Shown here: positions 33,720-46,111 of the stretch, one piece after another
Position numbering within the stretch: position 1 is the stretch's first letter
Layout: each line of letters starts with the position of its first letter
Assembly (NCBI GenBank): GCA_015680685.1
Contig: MNCI01027436.1
Coordinates: 24,054 to 88,053 of the forward strand
DNA from: Gnetum montanum
Lineage: Eukaryota; Streptophyta; Gnetopsida; Gnetales; Gnetaceae
DNA: 64,000 nt
Reading direction: 5' to 3'
Position numbers and translations under genes: made by a program
The notes under the pieces: model-generated
Told to the model about the DNA's origin: nothing
The model's input: the letters and a program-made list of their open reading frames with translations, nothing else
The model's database searches: none

Positions 33720-35695
33720 CACTTACATGGTTACCATAGATGGCCATCTCCCCCATGACTAAGTTGAAAGGAGGAGATCTGAAATATGGAACATGGTTAT
33801 CTATTTGATGAGGCATTTGTTGTATTAGCTAGCCTATGCTTGTGGAAAGGTTTAACTTGTTGTATGTTGATTAGCTATTTCTTTTCTAGGCTCTCAGGTT
33901 TGTAGATCATCATGACCCTAGAAGGAAAAGTTTCATAAATGATGTAAGGTCCTTCCCATAATGTTTGGAACTTAGTTTATTGAGGTTGCTGTATTTGAGT
34001 AGTTATTCCACCATCTCATTGGCATTTTTCACAAGAGCGAACATAATGGTGTGCATCCTTGAAGATTATTATCCAGTAGTACCCTACCATTAGGATTTTA
34101 ATGGACGTGTCTCTTCCAACATAGTGTTCTCCACAAGGACCTTCATGAGCATCTTGGAGAATGCACAGTTGATCAACATCAAGGGCACACCAACAAACTA
34201 GGCCATCAGTGCACACCTTGTAGATGTGTCTATTGATCTCCATGAAGTGTTTTACTTGGTGAAGAAACTATTGTTTCTTCCCATGATCCAACCCTTGTGG
34301 CATCTCTTGGGTGAGAAGATAGGTGAGAATGCCATCATACCATTTAGTCTCATTGGATAATTGTTCAGTTATAGCCCTAGCAAAGAGGACTTCATTAGAA
34401 AACATATCAAATAGTGGGTTTTCTTTCTCTTTATTGTCCCATAATAACCAAGAAAAGTGATTAGTGACCACATTCTCAGTGCTCTTTTGATCTATCATCG
34501 TAAGATTGAATTCTTGCAAGATCACTAGACATAGTATGACATAAGGGCTCACCATTGGCTTGTTCATCAGGAAGCAGATGGCACTATGATTTATGTGTAC
34601 AAACACCTTGTATCCAACCACATAATCCCTACACTTATTTAAATCAAACACCATTGTTATAAATTCTTTTTCTATAGTGGTGTAGTTTAGTTGTGCACCC
34701 ATAATGCTTCGACTAGTGCAGTGGATGTAGTATGGATGTTTCTTGTCATCCATCTACATAAGCATGGATTCCAAGGCATAATTTGATACATCCATCATGA
34801 CATGAAATGGTCTAGATCAATTAGGTGCTTGTAGAATTAGAGTTTCTACAAGTTTCTCTTTCAACTATTGGAATGATTTTTCACATTTTGCACTCTAGAA
34901 AAATGTAGCATCTTTCAACTCCACCAATGGCTTTACAATCTTAGAGAAATCCTCTATGAATCACTGATAGTAGCCAGTATGTCCAAGGAATAATCAAACA
35001 TCTTTTATAGTTTCTAGTTGGTGGGTTATTCCTTGGATGACCATTATTTTCTTAGGGTCTACCTCAATTCCTACCTATGATATTTTGTGCCTCAATACAA
35101 TGCCTTCCTGGACCACTAGGTGACTTTTTTACCAATTGAGCTATAAGTTGGTTTCAACACATCATTTTACCACTTACTCAAGGTGGTCTAGGGCTTGCTC
35201 AAATGTAGCTCAATAACTGAAGAAGTCATCCATGAATACTTCCACATCACTTCTGATTTGCTATTGAAAAATGCTTAGGACTAGGCATTGCAATGTACTA
35301 AGAGCATTGCATATACCAAATGGCATTTTGTGATATGTAAAAATGATCCAAGGACTCATAAATGTTTTCTTTGCATAATCCTCTAGTGTAATTCGAATTT
35401 GGTTATAGCCACTATAACCATCTAAAGAACTATAGTAGCAATGCCTAGATATTGTGTCTAGCACCTAATCAACAAATGGCAATGGAAAATGATCCTTGAA
35501 TCTTGCTATATTCAACAGTCGAAAATTGATGTAGACCTGCCACTTGCATCCTTTCTTTGGCACAATCATGAGTGGACTAACCCACTCATTATCAGCAATG
35601 GGATAAATGAACCTCACCTTACATACCATCTTATGGTCATGGGTGCCATAGTGGGCCAACTTCTTATCACATAACCACATCTCATAATCTACCCC
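33720..35695 (-). pseudogene. Element B pol: RT, RNase H and integrase without catalytic core
   Basis: On the minus strand RT appears at 35220-35680: FIYPIADNEWVSP and MIVPKKG, then YSSLDGYSGYNQI, MPFGICNA and the active site VFMDDF near 35235. RNase H follows at 34268-34753 (ASEFDLNKC-like region, NYTTIEKEF, then DQKSTENVVTNHFSWL). The zinc-binding start of integrase is at 34016-34243 (DAHEGPCGEHYVGRDT, HHYVRSCEKC, an HHCC finger). The text then jumps near 33985 to the integrase C-terminal tail (complement of 'tttcataaatgatgtaaggtccttcc'), so the DDE core of about 750 bp seen in element C is deleted. Upstream of the RT start the family sequence ends at about 35695; gag and protease are missing. 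Confidence 0.8.
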
Positions 35696-36191
35696 ACTAT
35701 GCCTACTTTAATTAAGTGTTTGAACCCCAATGTGGGTACATTCCTACCACCACACCAAAAGACACCCAATGGTTTGGATATGATCAAGCCCCACTATTTC
35801 CAACATGCATGGATCCAAACTTTTCATTTATTAATTCTCATCATGATCAAAGGTTCAATCATGGGGGACATCCCCCATTCTAACAAGCAGAATTAGTAAA
35901 TGTTTTTCTTTTTCTTTGGTTTTATAATTTTTTGTTTTTTTTTTGATTTTTGATTTTCAAATTTTTCATATTTCAATTTGTTGTTTTATCTTTTTGAGGG
36001 TAATGTCATCTGTGAATAAAATACTCATGTGCCCTATTGGTTGAGGTGTTGTTCTATGCTATCAAGTCACAAGTGACTAATTATTTGGAAAATGAGCCCA
36101 CAACATCCACCCACCCATTCTATTAATAAGAGTTTCTACTCTAGGTACAATGATATTCTTGTTATCATTAAAACTTAAACTTTGTACTCAT
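35696..36191. other. Unassigned segment between elements B and C
   Basis: AT- and CA-rich DNA with a T-rich block at 35905-36000. It is the left flank of the element C insertion and so continuous, before that insertion, with 46112 onward. It may belong to element D or to older host DNA. No gene seen. Confidence 0.35.
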
Positions 36192-37033
36192 TGATGAGTG
36201 GCAAGGTACCCCTATGCTCAACCATACGAATACAAGTGTTACGCATGATTCAGTTGAACTCCAAGGATTAAGTGCTTATGCACCTTCATAGAACAAGGAT
36301 GGGTTAGGCGATCGTTATCTTCCCAAGCTTACTCATATGGCATGATTGTATGATTAAGTAAACTTGAGGTATATGATTTTTATGCTTTTTATGCTTTATG
36401 TCCTGGTGCTAAAGAGTGAAGAAGTGAATTAATTAAATAACTAATTTAAATTAACTAATTAGTTAGGTCCTAACTAGTCCTAACATTAGCATCCGTTCCC
36501 ACTTTCCATACACATCCTAAACCAATGTAACACTCCTGGGATTACCAAACGCTAATCATTGCTAGGTTACCAAGTGTTCCATGCATGCTCGAAGTGGTCG
36601 TACTAAGTGTGCTTACTTGTGAAAATTAATGAATCAATAAAAGAAAAATTAATTAACTAATGAAAGCATTAAATAACTATAAATAGAATTAAGGATGAGA
36701 GATAAGCTATTCTGAATGCTGCAAGGTTTATCACAAAGTTTGTCTTTATTTCTGGACACAAGGTGTGCTCAGGTACACAATGCTCAAATAAAGATCCATT
36801 CAATATATGACTCCTATGAGCACTCAGAAATAATTCTAACTTTGAGAGGAAGAAACTACAAGAGTTTGGGTAAGGGACTAAGAACTAATTGCTAAACCAA
36901 GTGTGCCCGCCTCCTATTTATAGGCAACGAGATAGGTCCCGATATCGAATGTCCAATATCACTTGGCAGGATCTGATATCATGTACCTGATATCTTGGAT
37001 GTGATATTGCGACCCCAATATCATGGTTCATCA
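36192..37033 (-). repeat. Element C 3' LTR
   Basis: 842 bp, bounded by tgatgagtgg and ggttcatca. U3 gatatc/aatatc motifs cluster at 36935-37025 and a TATA box complement (tatttataggc) lies near 36915. It matches the 5' LTR with mainly C/T and G/A differences. Confidence 0.9.
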
Positions 37034-38890
37034 TACCCCCACGACTGAATGAAACTCGTCCTTGAGTTCCTTACCAAATATTGGAAAGGTATGAGATTAT
37101 TAACTTAATGACAACTGACGATGACATGGGATGGCAGACTCAAAGTGCCTAGGGGACAGATCAAAAAATATATTATAGCATTGGTGTTCATGCCAATTGT
37201 GGTGAACATTGTACATAGATGACATCCAAACCCTCATTCGACAACTTGAAGAGAGAGAGAAAAAAAATGAGGCACGTTGCTACTGATGTTGAAACTGTGC
37301 ACACCATTGTTCATCCATAGCCACATGTCCAAACTTGTTCCTTGTGTAAATGCTCAAGCTCCAGTCCATCCTGCGTGCTCCCTCTTATCCTAGTCCATTG
37401 TTCATGTAATTACCATATGCACACACAACACACTCATGAATTAGCAAGGGTAGATAAAACCTAATGTAGTTGATACCTTGCCTCGATATAAAGCATATTA
37501 GCTAGGTTATGGGTATGGTAGATACTGGGTTAGAGGTTTGTGATTGATAACTACTAAAGATGTAGGGGTAAGGTAATTATGGAATTAAAAAATTTGTGAC
37601 AGGGCCCCCACAACTAAGAGTGATCCTCCAGTAGCAATAGGGTGGAAAACTCTAAAGAACAAGAAGGATAAGAGAAATAAGAATGGTAAAGCTAATAAAA
37701 CAAAAGAAAAAATGGATTTCATTTATGGGTTGAATGAGAAATAGTTTATTGCAAGAAATGTTGAAGGGAATGAGCTTAACATTTGCACCAAAAAGGAATA
37801 CCAGAGGGTCCTCCCCAAAGCAAGCTCATGCCCTAAATGCCCTGACAAACCTACAAACCAAAGATTCTATGGGCTCTTGGAATGACATATGGAAACAAAG
37901 GTTAGGAGCTTACCCACAAGAGTTTTACTAAACACTAATAATGCATCAAGACCCTTCATAAAATTAGCAATGAGGTGGAATATAGAAAGCAATATAGAAA
38001 GAGAGGAGAGAATGGAACGGAGTTCCAAAATTAGGATGGTGTAAAGTCCCATGTGTTATATGTGGTTAAGGTGACTTAATAAAATTCTTTGCAAATCCAA
38101 ATTCAACTATCCACATCTAGTGACCGTGCATCAACACACTTGACCAACCCATCCTCCTAAAGTAACAAAAATATGTCCACAGAGCCACCACCATCCGAAC
38201 AAGAGAAGAAGTAGGAAGTGAGAAAGGGCCTTAGCTAGAGGGAACCTTCAGGCATGGGTAACATGTCTTTCCAATGCCATAACCAATGCTTATAGCCCAT
38301 GTTTCTTTACTATGTCTAAGGGGTGTGCTTTGAATTCTCGCCAGTTTTTTTTTAAATGTGAGAACCACACCATGCAAGGACTTACTTGATTTAGTCAACT
38401 CCATGATATTTGGTCAAGTGCAGGATGGCAGAAAACCTATGAAAAACATCCAAGTACCCCAAAGAATAACTAGCAAAAATGTGTGGAATCCCCTTGAGGT
38501 CACACCCTTTTCCATCCATTTGAATCTTTCCTTGGTTTGAAGAGTACTAAGGCACCAATTCATTAATAAGTTTTCTCAGAAAAGGGACAATAAATTTCCA
38601 AAAAAAGGAAGACCATAGAGTTGCATGGATAATTGGGTGACATGGACTCATTACCTATTTTATCAAAAGAAACCATATCTTAGCATCAACATTGAAAGTC
38701 AAAGTAAAAACCAAACATTTGTAATCAACACTTATTATAATACAACCCACCATCGTGAGCACTTATTATGTGATGAATGAGAATAAATCAAACAAAGAAA
38801 CAATAAAAATGTTAATGATGGTGTAAAAAAAATAAGTAAAGATGAATAATATGTACAACAAAAAAAGGCAAAGGAATTGAGGGCTTGGAA
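37034..38890 (-). other. Element C polypurine tract and non-coding 3' region
   Basis: The first bases, tacccccacgactgaatg, are the complement of a G-rich polypurine tract ending TGGGGGTA at the LTR. The following 1.8 kb parallels A and B; ORFs here are short and not conserved between copies. Confidence 0.7.
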
Positions 38891-40140
38891 TGGTTAGCAT
38901 TTGTGGCCATCTCTCCCATGATTGAATTGGAAGGAGAAGATCCAAAATAATTAGCAAGGTTGTTCACCAATAGAGGTAGTATTAGTACTTGCTATTTTAG
39001 GCTCATGGAAGGGTTTGGTTTGCTGGATGTTGACCAATAACTTCTTATTCAGGCTTTCAAGTTTGTAAATCATTATGGCCCCTAAAGAAAAAGTTTCATG
39101 AATGATATAAGGTCCTTCCTACAACATTTGAAATTTAGTTCGTTGTCGTACATGTGTGGGATTCCAATAAAGAACCTTATCTTCTGGTTGGTATTTGAAT
39201 TTCCTAATCCTTAGGTCATGAAGTTATTTGTTAAAGGCCTTGTGTAATTCATTGGAAAATAGGGTGGCTAGTTGGTTCTCATCTAGCAAGTTAAGGTTCA
39301 TTAATCATTCCTTCTGTGCTATATTGAGGTCAAGGTTAACATCACATGCCGTGGATAGTGTATGGAGCTCAGCTTGAATAGGAAGCATCGAAAGTTTATC
39401 ATACACTAACTAATAGGGAGAGTAGCCTATAGGGAGTTTCCATGTGGAGCGGTATGCCTAGGGAGCATCATTCAATTTGGTGCTCTAGTCTCGCCTATAC
39501 TTGCTAATGGTTCATGTTAATATTTTTGTGATATCCCTATTGGTGATCTTGGCTTGACCATTCACTTGAGGATGATATGGTGTAGTCAGTTTGTGCTCAA
39601 CTCCTAAGCATTACATTAACTTTCAAAAAGTTGCACTTGTGAAATATGTATCATTGTCAAAAATAAGTGCACAAGGCATGCAAAACCCATTTATAATTTG
39701 TTGTTGAACAAATTGTGTAGTAGTAGATGATGTACAATTCATAACAATGGCTACTTCTTCCCACTTGGTAAAATAGTCAACAACAACAACAACAATGTAG
39801 GCTTTTCATTGGACATTAGGCTAATAGGCCCCATAAAATCAATTCCCCATATGTTGAAGGATTCTAAAGGTTGAATCCATTATTGTGGACCCTCCATTCT
39901 AGTAGTCATTGCCCCATCATGTTGGTAGCACTCATAAGATTGGACAAAATGATGAGCGTCCCAAAACAATGCAGGCCAATAATATCCTGCAAGCAAGATT
40001 TTTAAGGCTGTTCATCTTCCTACCCCATAAGGGCCCTCATGAGTGTCTTGGAGAACTCGTAATTAATCTACATTGGGTACACACCATAAAACCAGGCCAT
40101 CAAGATATACCTTATAAAAGTGTTCATTGATTTCTATGAA
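38891..40140 (-). pseudogene. Element C integrase
   Basis: From the zinc-binding region near 40000-39900 through the catalytic core to the C-terminal domain. Readable pieces: VDYFTKWEEV (first Asp), ALIFDNDTYF (second Asp), [17 protein letters not shown], where the catalytic Glu of the DDE triad has become Lys (AAG, complement at 39548-39550), then VLYWNP and GPYIIHETFSLGAI. Integrase would insert the cDNA; this copy lacks the third catalytic residue and has several stops and frameshifts. Confidence 0.8.
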
Positions 40141-40900
40141 ATATTTGGCTCAGTGAAGAAACTGTTGTTTCTTTTTAATGTCTAACCCTTGTGGTGTTTC
40201 TTGTGTAAGTAGATAAGTGAGAATGCTACTATACCAATTTGTATCAATGGGTAAGTGATTTTTTATCATACCTGCAAAGACGAGTTCATCAGAAAAATGG
40301 TCAAAAATTAGATATTCATCCTCTTTGTTGTCCCATCGCAACCGAGATAAATGATCAGCAACAACATTCTCGTTGCCTTTACGATCGATCATCATAATAT
40401 CGAACTCTTCTAAGATCACGAGCCATCATATGATGCAAGGGCTCACCATTGGTTTATTCATTAGGAACCAAATTGCACTATGATCCATAAGTACAAATAC
40501 CTTATAGCCCAATTCATAGTGTCTAAATTCTTCTAGTGAAAACACCACAACCATTAACTCTTTTTCCATTGTGGTGTAATTGAGTTTTGCACCAATGATA
40601 CTTCAACTTGCATAGTGGATGTAATAGGATCATTTTTGGTCATCTAACTATCTAAGTATGGCTCCTAAGGAAACGTTGGATGTGTTAGTCATTATGTGGA
40701 ATAGTGTGGACTAGTCAGGAGCTTGTAAAATAGGTGTTTCTACAAGCTTCTATTTTAAGGTTTGGAAGGCTAGCTCACATTTCTTGGTCCATTCAAAAGG
40801 TACATCATTCTTCATTAGTTCTACCAAAGGTTTTGCAATCCTTGAAAAGTTCTCAATGAAGCATCTATAATAGTCAATATGTCCAAGGAATGATCAGATG
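40141..40900 (-). pseudogene. Element C RNase H
   Basis: The open frame at 40150-40419 reads EEFDIMMIDRKGNENVVADHLSRL, given here in two parts: EEFDIMMIDRKG and NENVVADHLSRL. DRKG-EN-VADHLSRL is the characteristic C-terminal end of Athila RNase H, which removes the RNA strand after reverse transcription. Upstream (40430-40680) reading is broken but collinear with element B at 34440-34753. Confidence 0.8.
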
Positions 40901-41590
40901 TATTTTACAGTTTCAAGTTGCTGAGTGATTCCTTGGATGATCTTAATCTTTTCAGGATGTACTTATATCCCTATTTGTAAAATCTTGTGCCCTAATACAA
41001 CGCCTTCTTGGAACATTAAATTGCTTTTTTGCCAATTGAGCCTTAGGTTGGTTTCTACAAATCATTTTAGGACTTACTCTAATCAGTCCAATGCTTGTTC
41101 GAAGTCCACTCCATAGGTGGAGAAATCATCCATAAAGACCTTCACACCATTTCCTATTTACTATTGAAATATACTTAGAACCAAATTTTGAAATGTTTTT
41201 GGGGAACTACACAAGCCAAAAAACATCTACTTATATGCAAATGTCCCCCAAGGATCTATGAACGTAGTCTTAGCTTAGTCTTTTGGTGCTATTTGAATTT
41301 TATTATATCCATGTAGCCATCCAAAAAATTGTAGTAGCAATGCCCTGCAATGATATCTAAGACTTGGTCGATGAATGGCAATGGAAAGTGGTCTTTAAAT
41401 GTTGCCATGTTTAGTAGCCTAAAGTCTACACACCCTCCATTTACCATCCTTTTTAGGCACAATGACTAATGAACTAACCCATTCACTATCAGCAATGGGA
41501 TAGATGAAACTAGCTTTTAGAAGTTGTTCAATTTCTTCTTTAATCACTTGCTTAAGCTTTGGATTCAGTCACCTCTATGGTTGTCATTGA
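40901..41590 (-). pseudogene. Element C reverse transcriptase
   Basis: On the minus strand the frame around 41120-41140 reads VKVFMDDFSTYG, the FMDD active-site box of Athila-type reverse transcriptase. Around 41450-41500 the complement gives the SEWVSS-IV-KK start of the palm. The region is collinear with element B at 35220-35690. At 41520-41600 it continues upstream into the linker to protease, which B lacks. Several stops. Confidence 0.8.
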
Positions 41591-42620
41591 GGTTTTATGG
41601 AGGGGTCAGTGCAAATTCTATGTTGGCATATCCTAGGATCTATTCTTGTTAATTTAGGATATGACCAAGAAAAGGCTTTCGATCATTTGTTTATCATTTT
41701 CAGCAGCCTTTATTTTTGTTGAGGAGTGAGCTTAGCATTAATGATTACTGGTTTCCCATGTTTGAGAAATGTATACTCCATACCAATGGGCAACAGTTTT
41801 AACTCAAGGGGCTTTTTCTTGAACTTGTCAGGAATTTCCAACTTTCCTTAGTTGATATTTTTGATATCAGGACTTGGAAGTTGGTGATGGACTTGCTCTA
41901 ATGTATCTATGCTATCAATGTAGGTGCAAGTCAAGCTCTCAGTTGGTTCCATGCATATATTTGAATCATTCTCTTGGTCAATTGTTAGCCACTAGGTGCC
42001 TTCCTATTTTGTGGCTACTTCATACAAACATCTTTGTATGTTAGTTATTAATGCACACTAGTTGCATGTAGGAAATGTTAAACATTGTACAAACTAGGAC
42101 TTCTACACACAATTACACCCTATGTCACTGGATGCGATGCATGGAGATTTCTTCTTCTTGATCTTTCCAAATGTATTTTCCTTTAATATTTCTAGGGAAA
42201 GATTATGTATTCCTAGGCACACATCAATTGTGCTTAGCCATGCTCTTCCCATTATGATTGGGAAGTCCCCCTTATAGTTGTTAACTTGAATCACTAGGAA
42301 ATTGGCTAGATATGACCACCCAAAAATAGTGGTGACAATGTCCTTCAATAGTCCTAATGGGATAGTGATGGACTGGCTAGCCAAATCTAAATGTATGTTA
42401 CTCTTTTTTAGTGGAGGCAAGTTCTAGGCTTTGCACATTTCTTGAGAGATTAAGTTAACATTAGAACCTAAATCCAAAAGAGCCTTGCAAGGTTCATTCC
42501 CAGCGATTTGCAAATATATAAGAGGACTTCCAGGATTAGAGAATTTCCTAGGAAGATGACAAGCTTTAATCCAATCGGTAATTGCATGAGTCAACATGAC
42601 CATGTGTGTTAAGTATGGTC
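41591..42620 (-). pseudogene. Element C protease and protease-RT linker
   Basis: The open frame at 42103-42420 reads PLKKSNIHLDLASQSITIPL, then GDFPIIMGRAWLSTIDVCL. Just upstream (42440-42600) the frame reads SPLIYLQIAGNEP and KALLDLGSNVNLIS, so the retropepsin active site DSG has become DLG, which should abolish activity. The linker at 41800-42000 matches element A at 26105-26400, where it is joined to post-integrase sequence instead of RT. Confidence 0.8.
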
Positions 42621-45129
42621 TTTAATTCAAAGGAAGCTCTGAAGATTGGAATGGTGGTAAGGCATTTGGAGAATTTTCCACTTGTGGTTGCAAGGCCTTA
42701 GTTGGATTGTTGGTTCTAAAGAAATGTCTCTTCTTTATGAAATTTGCTGAACCAATAGTAGGTTGAGGGTTGACATCTCTTATAGCATTATGTTGCTGTG
42801 GCTTGGCAGGGAGCTTACCCTGCATACCTGGAGTAGGTGGTAATGGAGATAAGGGTGGAAGAGGTGCAGTCGGGTGAGAAGGATATTATGTTTGTGAAAC
42901 CTCTCCTCTAGGAGGAGTTCTATAGTACTCATGGGTTTGGTAGTGAGACTGAGGAGTAACATGACTAGTGGAGTCACATGGAGAGATTGGCTACTACACA
43001 TAGTATCCATATGGGTTAGGTTGATGGTAAGGGTACAATTGACGTGGTGGTGGCATTTCCCATTATTGTGGGTGTTTCCACTATTAATACTATTCATTTG
43101 ATTATGGTGGAGTTCCACTTAGATAATATGTCAAGGTTTGGTTAAACTATCATGGGCTCCCTTGAGGATAAGGTAACCTTTGGGGTGTTTGCTATTTGTT
43201 TAATTGTGGGTTTAGCATGTACACCCCTGACTCCTACAGATTTGAGATTACTGGGCAACATCCCTTAGGATGGTCATATTAACATATCTGACATTCACCA
43301 TAATTGTCTGTATCCAAATCTACAACCCCTTCAACGATGGTAGCTTTGCCCTTACCTTTGTTATGTGCATATTCAATTTTTTTCTTTTTTCTCATTTCTT
43401 AGTTACTACCTAGTTCCCTAGACTCCTCTACTATTTTGAAAATGGTTTGAAATCTACTATCTAGGGAGTCCCACATTTGGTCCACCTTTGCCGATACTTC
43501 TAATGAAATTTTTTGAATGGGCAAATTTTTCCTATTCACCATCTCTTCAAGTGGTGACTCTTCTTCATCCTCACAAAATCTAACTTCCTTCTTTTGAAGG
43601 GAAGGATCTTTGTTATATTCCTCCACACTCGCTCTTTTCCTTAACTCTCCTTCCTCCTTGGCAACTTGCTCCAACAATATTTGTACTTGATGGGCTCTAA
43701 GCTCGAATAGTCTTCCTTGGGCATAATTTCCAAGGGTTCTTCATGTTTCATGCCTAAGTCCATCTACAAGATGACGTAGTTGTTCCCTCTGCAAGTAGAC
43801 ATGGCTAGGGAAATGATGTAATAATGCATAATATCGGCCCATGGCAGCATCAAAGGGTTTGTGTCCTCCTTGTTTCCATCCTTGGATTTTCTTTCATAGG
43901 TTGGACACTCGAGAGTACGTTTGATACTTATCATTAAATAGTTCTAACATGGTACTCCATCAGCGAATGGATTCTGGTTCTAAGGACCAAAACCAGCTTT
44001 CTGCTTCCTTGATCAGTGTCCATGGAAACAACTTGAGTTTTTTCTACTCATTTTCTATGTTTTAGAAGGCACATGCATCATGAAATGCTTGCAAATGATT
44101 TTGAGAATCAGCGTTGTATCCCCCTTCAAATCATGGGATATTGTTCATGTTCAATCTTTTGATCCTACTCTCTTTTTGGTGCCTTTTTGGGATTCTAATA
44201 GTCTTAGTTATATCTAGCATACTTCGGGTAGCGAGTAGGGGTTCATCGTGATCATGTTGTCTATAGCATCTATGATGCCTATGTTGTTCCCTACTCTCCC
44301 TCCTTTCACAGTGCGTTTCTCTAGAATGCCTTCATCCCCTTTCTCGACTATTTTTTCTATTATTCTTGTTTCACCTACCATTATCCTCAGGGTCTTTCCC
44401 TCTACGACTACGTTCTGATCTTGAAGAAGAGGGGGTAGGAGATGATAAAGATGAAGAGGAAGTAGGACTATCACCTTGATGGTGCCTGCTACCTTCTCTT
44501 TGGTGGTTGCAACCTCGATTGCAGTTATGATTAGAATGTCCATCTTTGTCATGTGTTCATGTTCCTTTTTTGGATCCTTTGTGTCCATTAGTACCATAAT
44601 CCATGTTATGGATAGTTGAGTGAAGATTCTAATACACAACCCCATGACCAAAGTCAATGGGAGGAACATCATTTTGTGGAAGATCTCCTGAGGTAGGTTC
44701 ACCACCATCATTTTCACTTAGGACATATGGAACATCTTGAGATCACTTTACTTTCATAGATTTATGATGTCTTTCCTATTGTAAGTCCCTTTGACGTTGT
44801 TCCTCTATGGGCCAATACTCTCTTAAGTCATGTTCATGCACAATGTACTCTTCTTGTAAGTGTTGCATACCAATTTGTGTGAGAGCACGAAGAAGCATGC
44901 TTGGGATTGAACGATCAGGAGGTGACACTATGTTACCTTCTAAATCATGTCAATGCAATTGTTCATCCTCATGGAGAATAAAGGTAAAGTTTGGTATATA
45001 CTCGTTTGGATGAACATATACCACATGAAACTGTTGGGGCACTGGCAGGTCATCATGTGTACTATGCCTCCGATTATTCGTTGTGTCAGACCTAGGTGAT
45101 GAAACACTCTCGTAAGAAGAAGGAGACAT
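42621..45129 (-). pseudogene. Element C gag
   Basis: It starts at the ATG at 45129 (MSPSSYESVSSPRSDTT). The N-terminal block (VVYVHPNEYIPNFTFILHED, NIVSPPDRSIPSMLLRAL) is followed by a Ser/Arg/His-rich region (44230-44560), the capsid region (FEGGYNADSQNHLQAFHDAC, KLFPWTLIKEAESW, AAMGRYYALLHHFPSH), and an open 92-codon part at 43399-43677 (LLEQVAKEEGELRKRASVEE to FKIVEESRELG). The knuckle near 43275 is CQIC-YDHPKGCC with a stop in the gap. It is homologous along its length to gags of A, E and G. Confidence 0.85.
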
Positions 45130-45252
45130 GATTAATTCTTTAGTGTGTGATACTTTTCTCTTCTCTTTTCTAATAATTTTAAGATAACCAACCCTAAGGG
45201 TTCATTCCAATGAAGGGAAGATTCCTAAGTTCTAATTAGTGCACAAACAACA

Positions 45253-45274
45253 AAGTCCCTGGAAATGGCACCAA
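45253..45274 (-). promoter_or_regulatory. Element C primer-binding site
   Basis: The complement reads TTGGTGCCATTTCCAGGGAC immediately inside the 5' LTR. It resembles the tRNA-Asp-type site known for Athila elements (TGGCGCCGTTGCCGGGGA) with a few, mostly transition, changes. It would prime minus-strand DNA synthesis. Confidence 0.7.
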
Positions 45275-46111
45275 TGATGAGCGGCAAGGTACCCCTACAC
45301 TCAACCATATGAATACGAGTGTTACATGTGATCTGCTCAAACTCCAAGGACTAAGTGCTTATGTGCCTTCATAGAACAAGGATGGGTTAGGTGATCATTG
45401 TCTTTCCAAGCTTACTCATATGGCACGATTGTATGGTTAAGTAAACTTGAGGTATATGATTTTTATGCTTTTTATGTTTTATGTCTTGGTGCTAAAGAGG
45501 GAAGAAGTGAATCAATTGAATAACTAATTTAAATTAGCTAATCAACTAAGTCCTAACTAGTCCTAACACCAGCATCCATACCCACTTTCTGTACACGTAC
45601 ACATCTTGAACCAGTGTAACACTCCTAGGATTACCAAACACTAATTGTTATTGGGTTACCAAGTGTTCCATGCATGATCAAAGTGGTCATGTTGAGTGTG
45701 CTTAAATGTGAAAATTAACGAATCAATAAAAGAAAAATTAATTAACTAATGAAAGCATTAAAGAATTGTAAATAGCATTAAGGGTGAGAGATAAGCTATT
45801 CTAAATGCTACAAGGTTTATCACAAAGTTCATCTTTATTTTTGGACACAAGGTGTGCTTAAGTACACAATTCTTGAATAAAGATTCGTTCACTTTATGAA
45901 TCCTACTGTAGGCACTCAGAAATAATTCTAACTCTGAGAGGGAGAAGTTGCAAGAGTTTGGGTAAGGGACTAAGAACTAACTACCAAACCAAGTGCGCCC
46001 ACCTCTTATTTATAGGCAACAAGACAGGTCCCGATATCAGATGTTTGATATCACTTGGTAGGATATGATATTGTGGATCCAATATCACAGATGCGATATC
46101 GTGGCTCATCA
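45275..46111 (-). repeat. Element C 5' LTR
   Basis: 837 bp, bounded by tgatgagcgg and ggctcatca. On the minus strand the U3 gatatc array (46030-46108) precedes a TATA box (complement of 'cttatttataggc' near 46005). Confidence 0.9.

Larger units (their letters stand above)
36192..46111 (-). mobile_element. Element C: full-length Athila-like LTR retrotransposon
   Basis: This 9.9-kb unit has both LTRs (36192-37033 and 45275-46111), primer-binding site, gag, protease, RT, RNase H, integrase, polypurine tract and a long non-coding 3' region. The flanking pentamers are ctcat (36187-36191) and ctcac (46112-46116), a target duplication with one transition. The FMDD reverse transcriptase, the DHLSRL RNase H end and the tRNA-Asp-type primer site place it near Athila. 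Many stops and frameshifts show it is dead. It is inserted into older sequence that includes element D. Confidence 0.9.
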
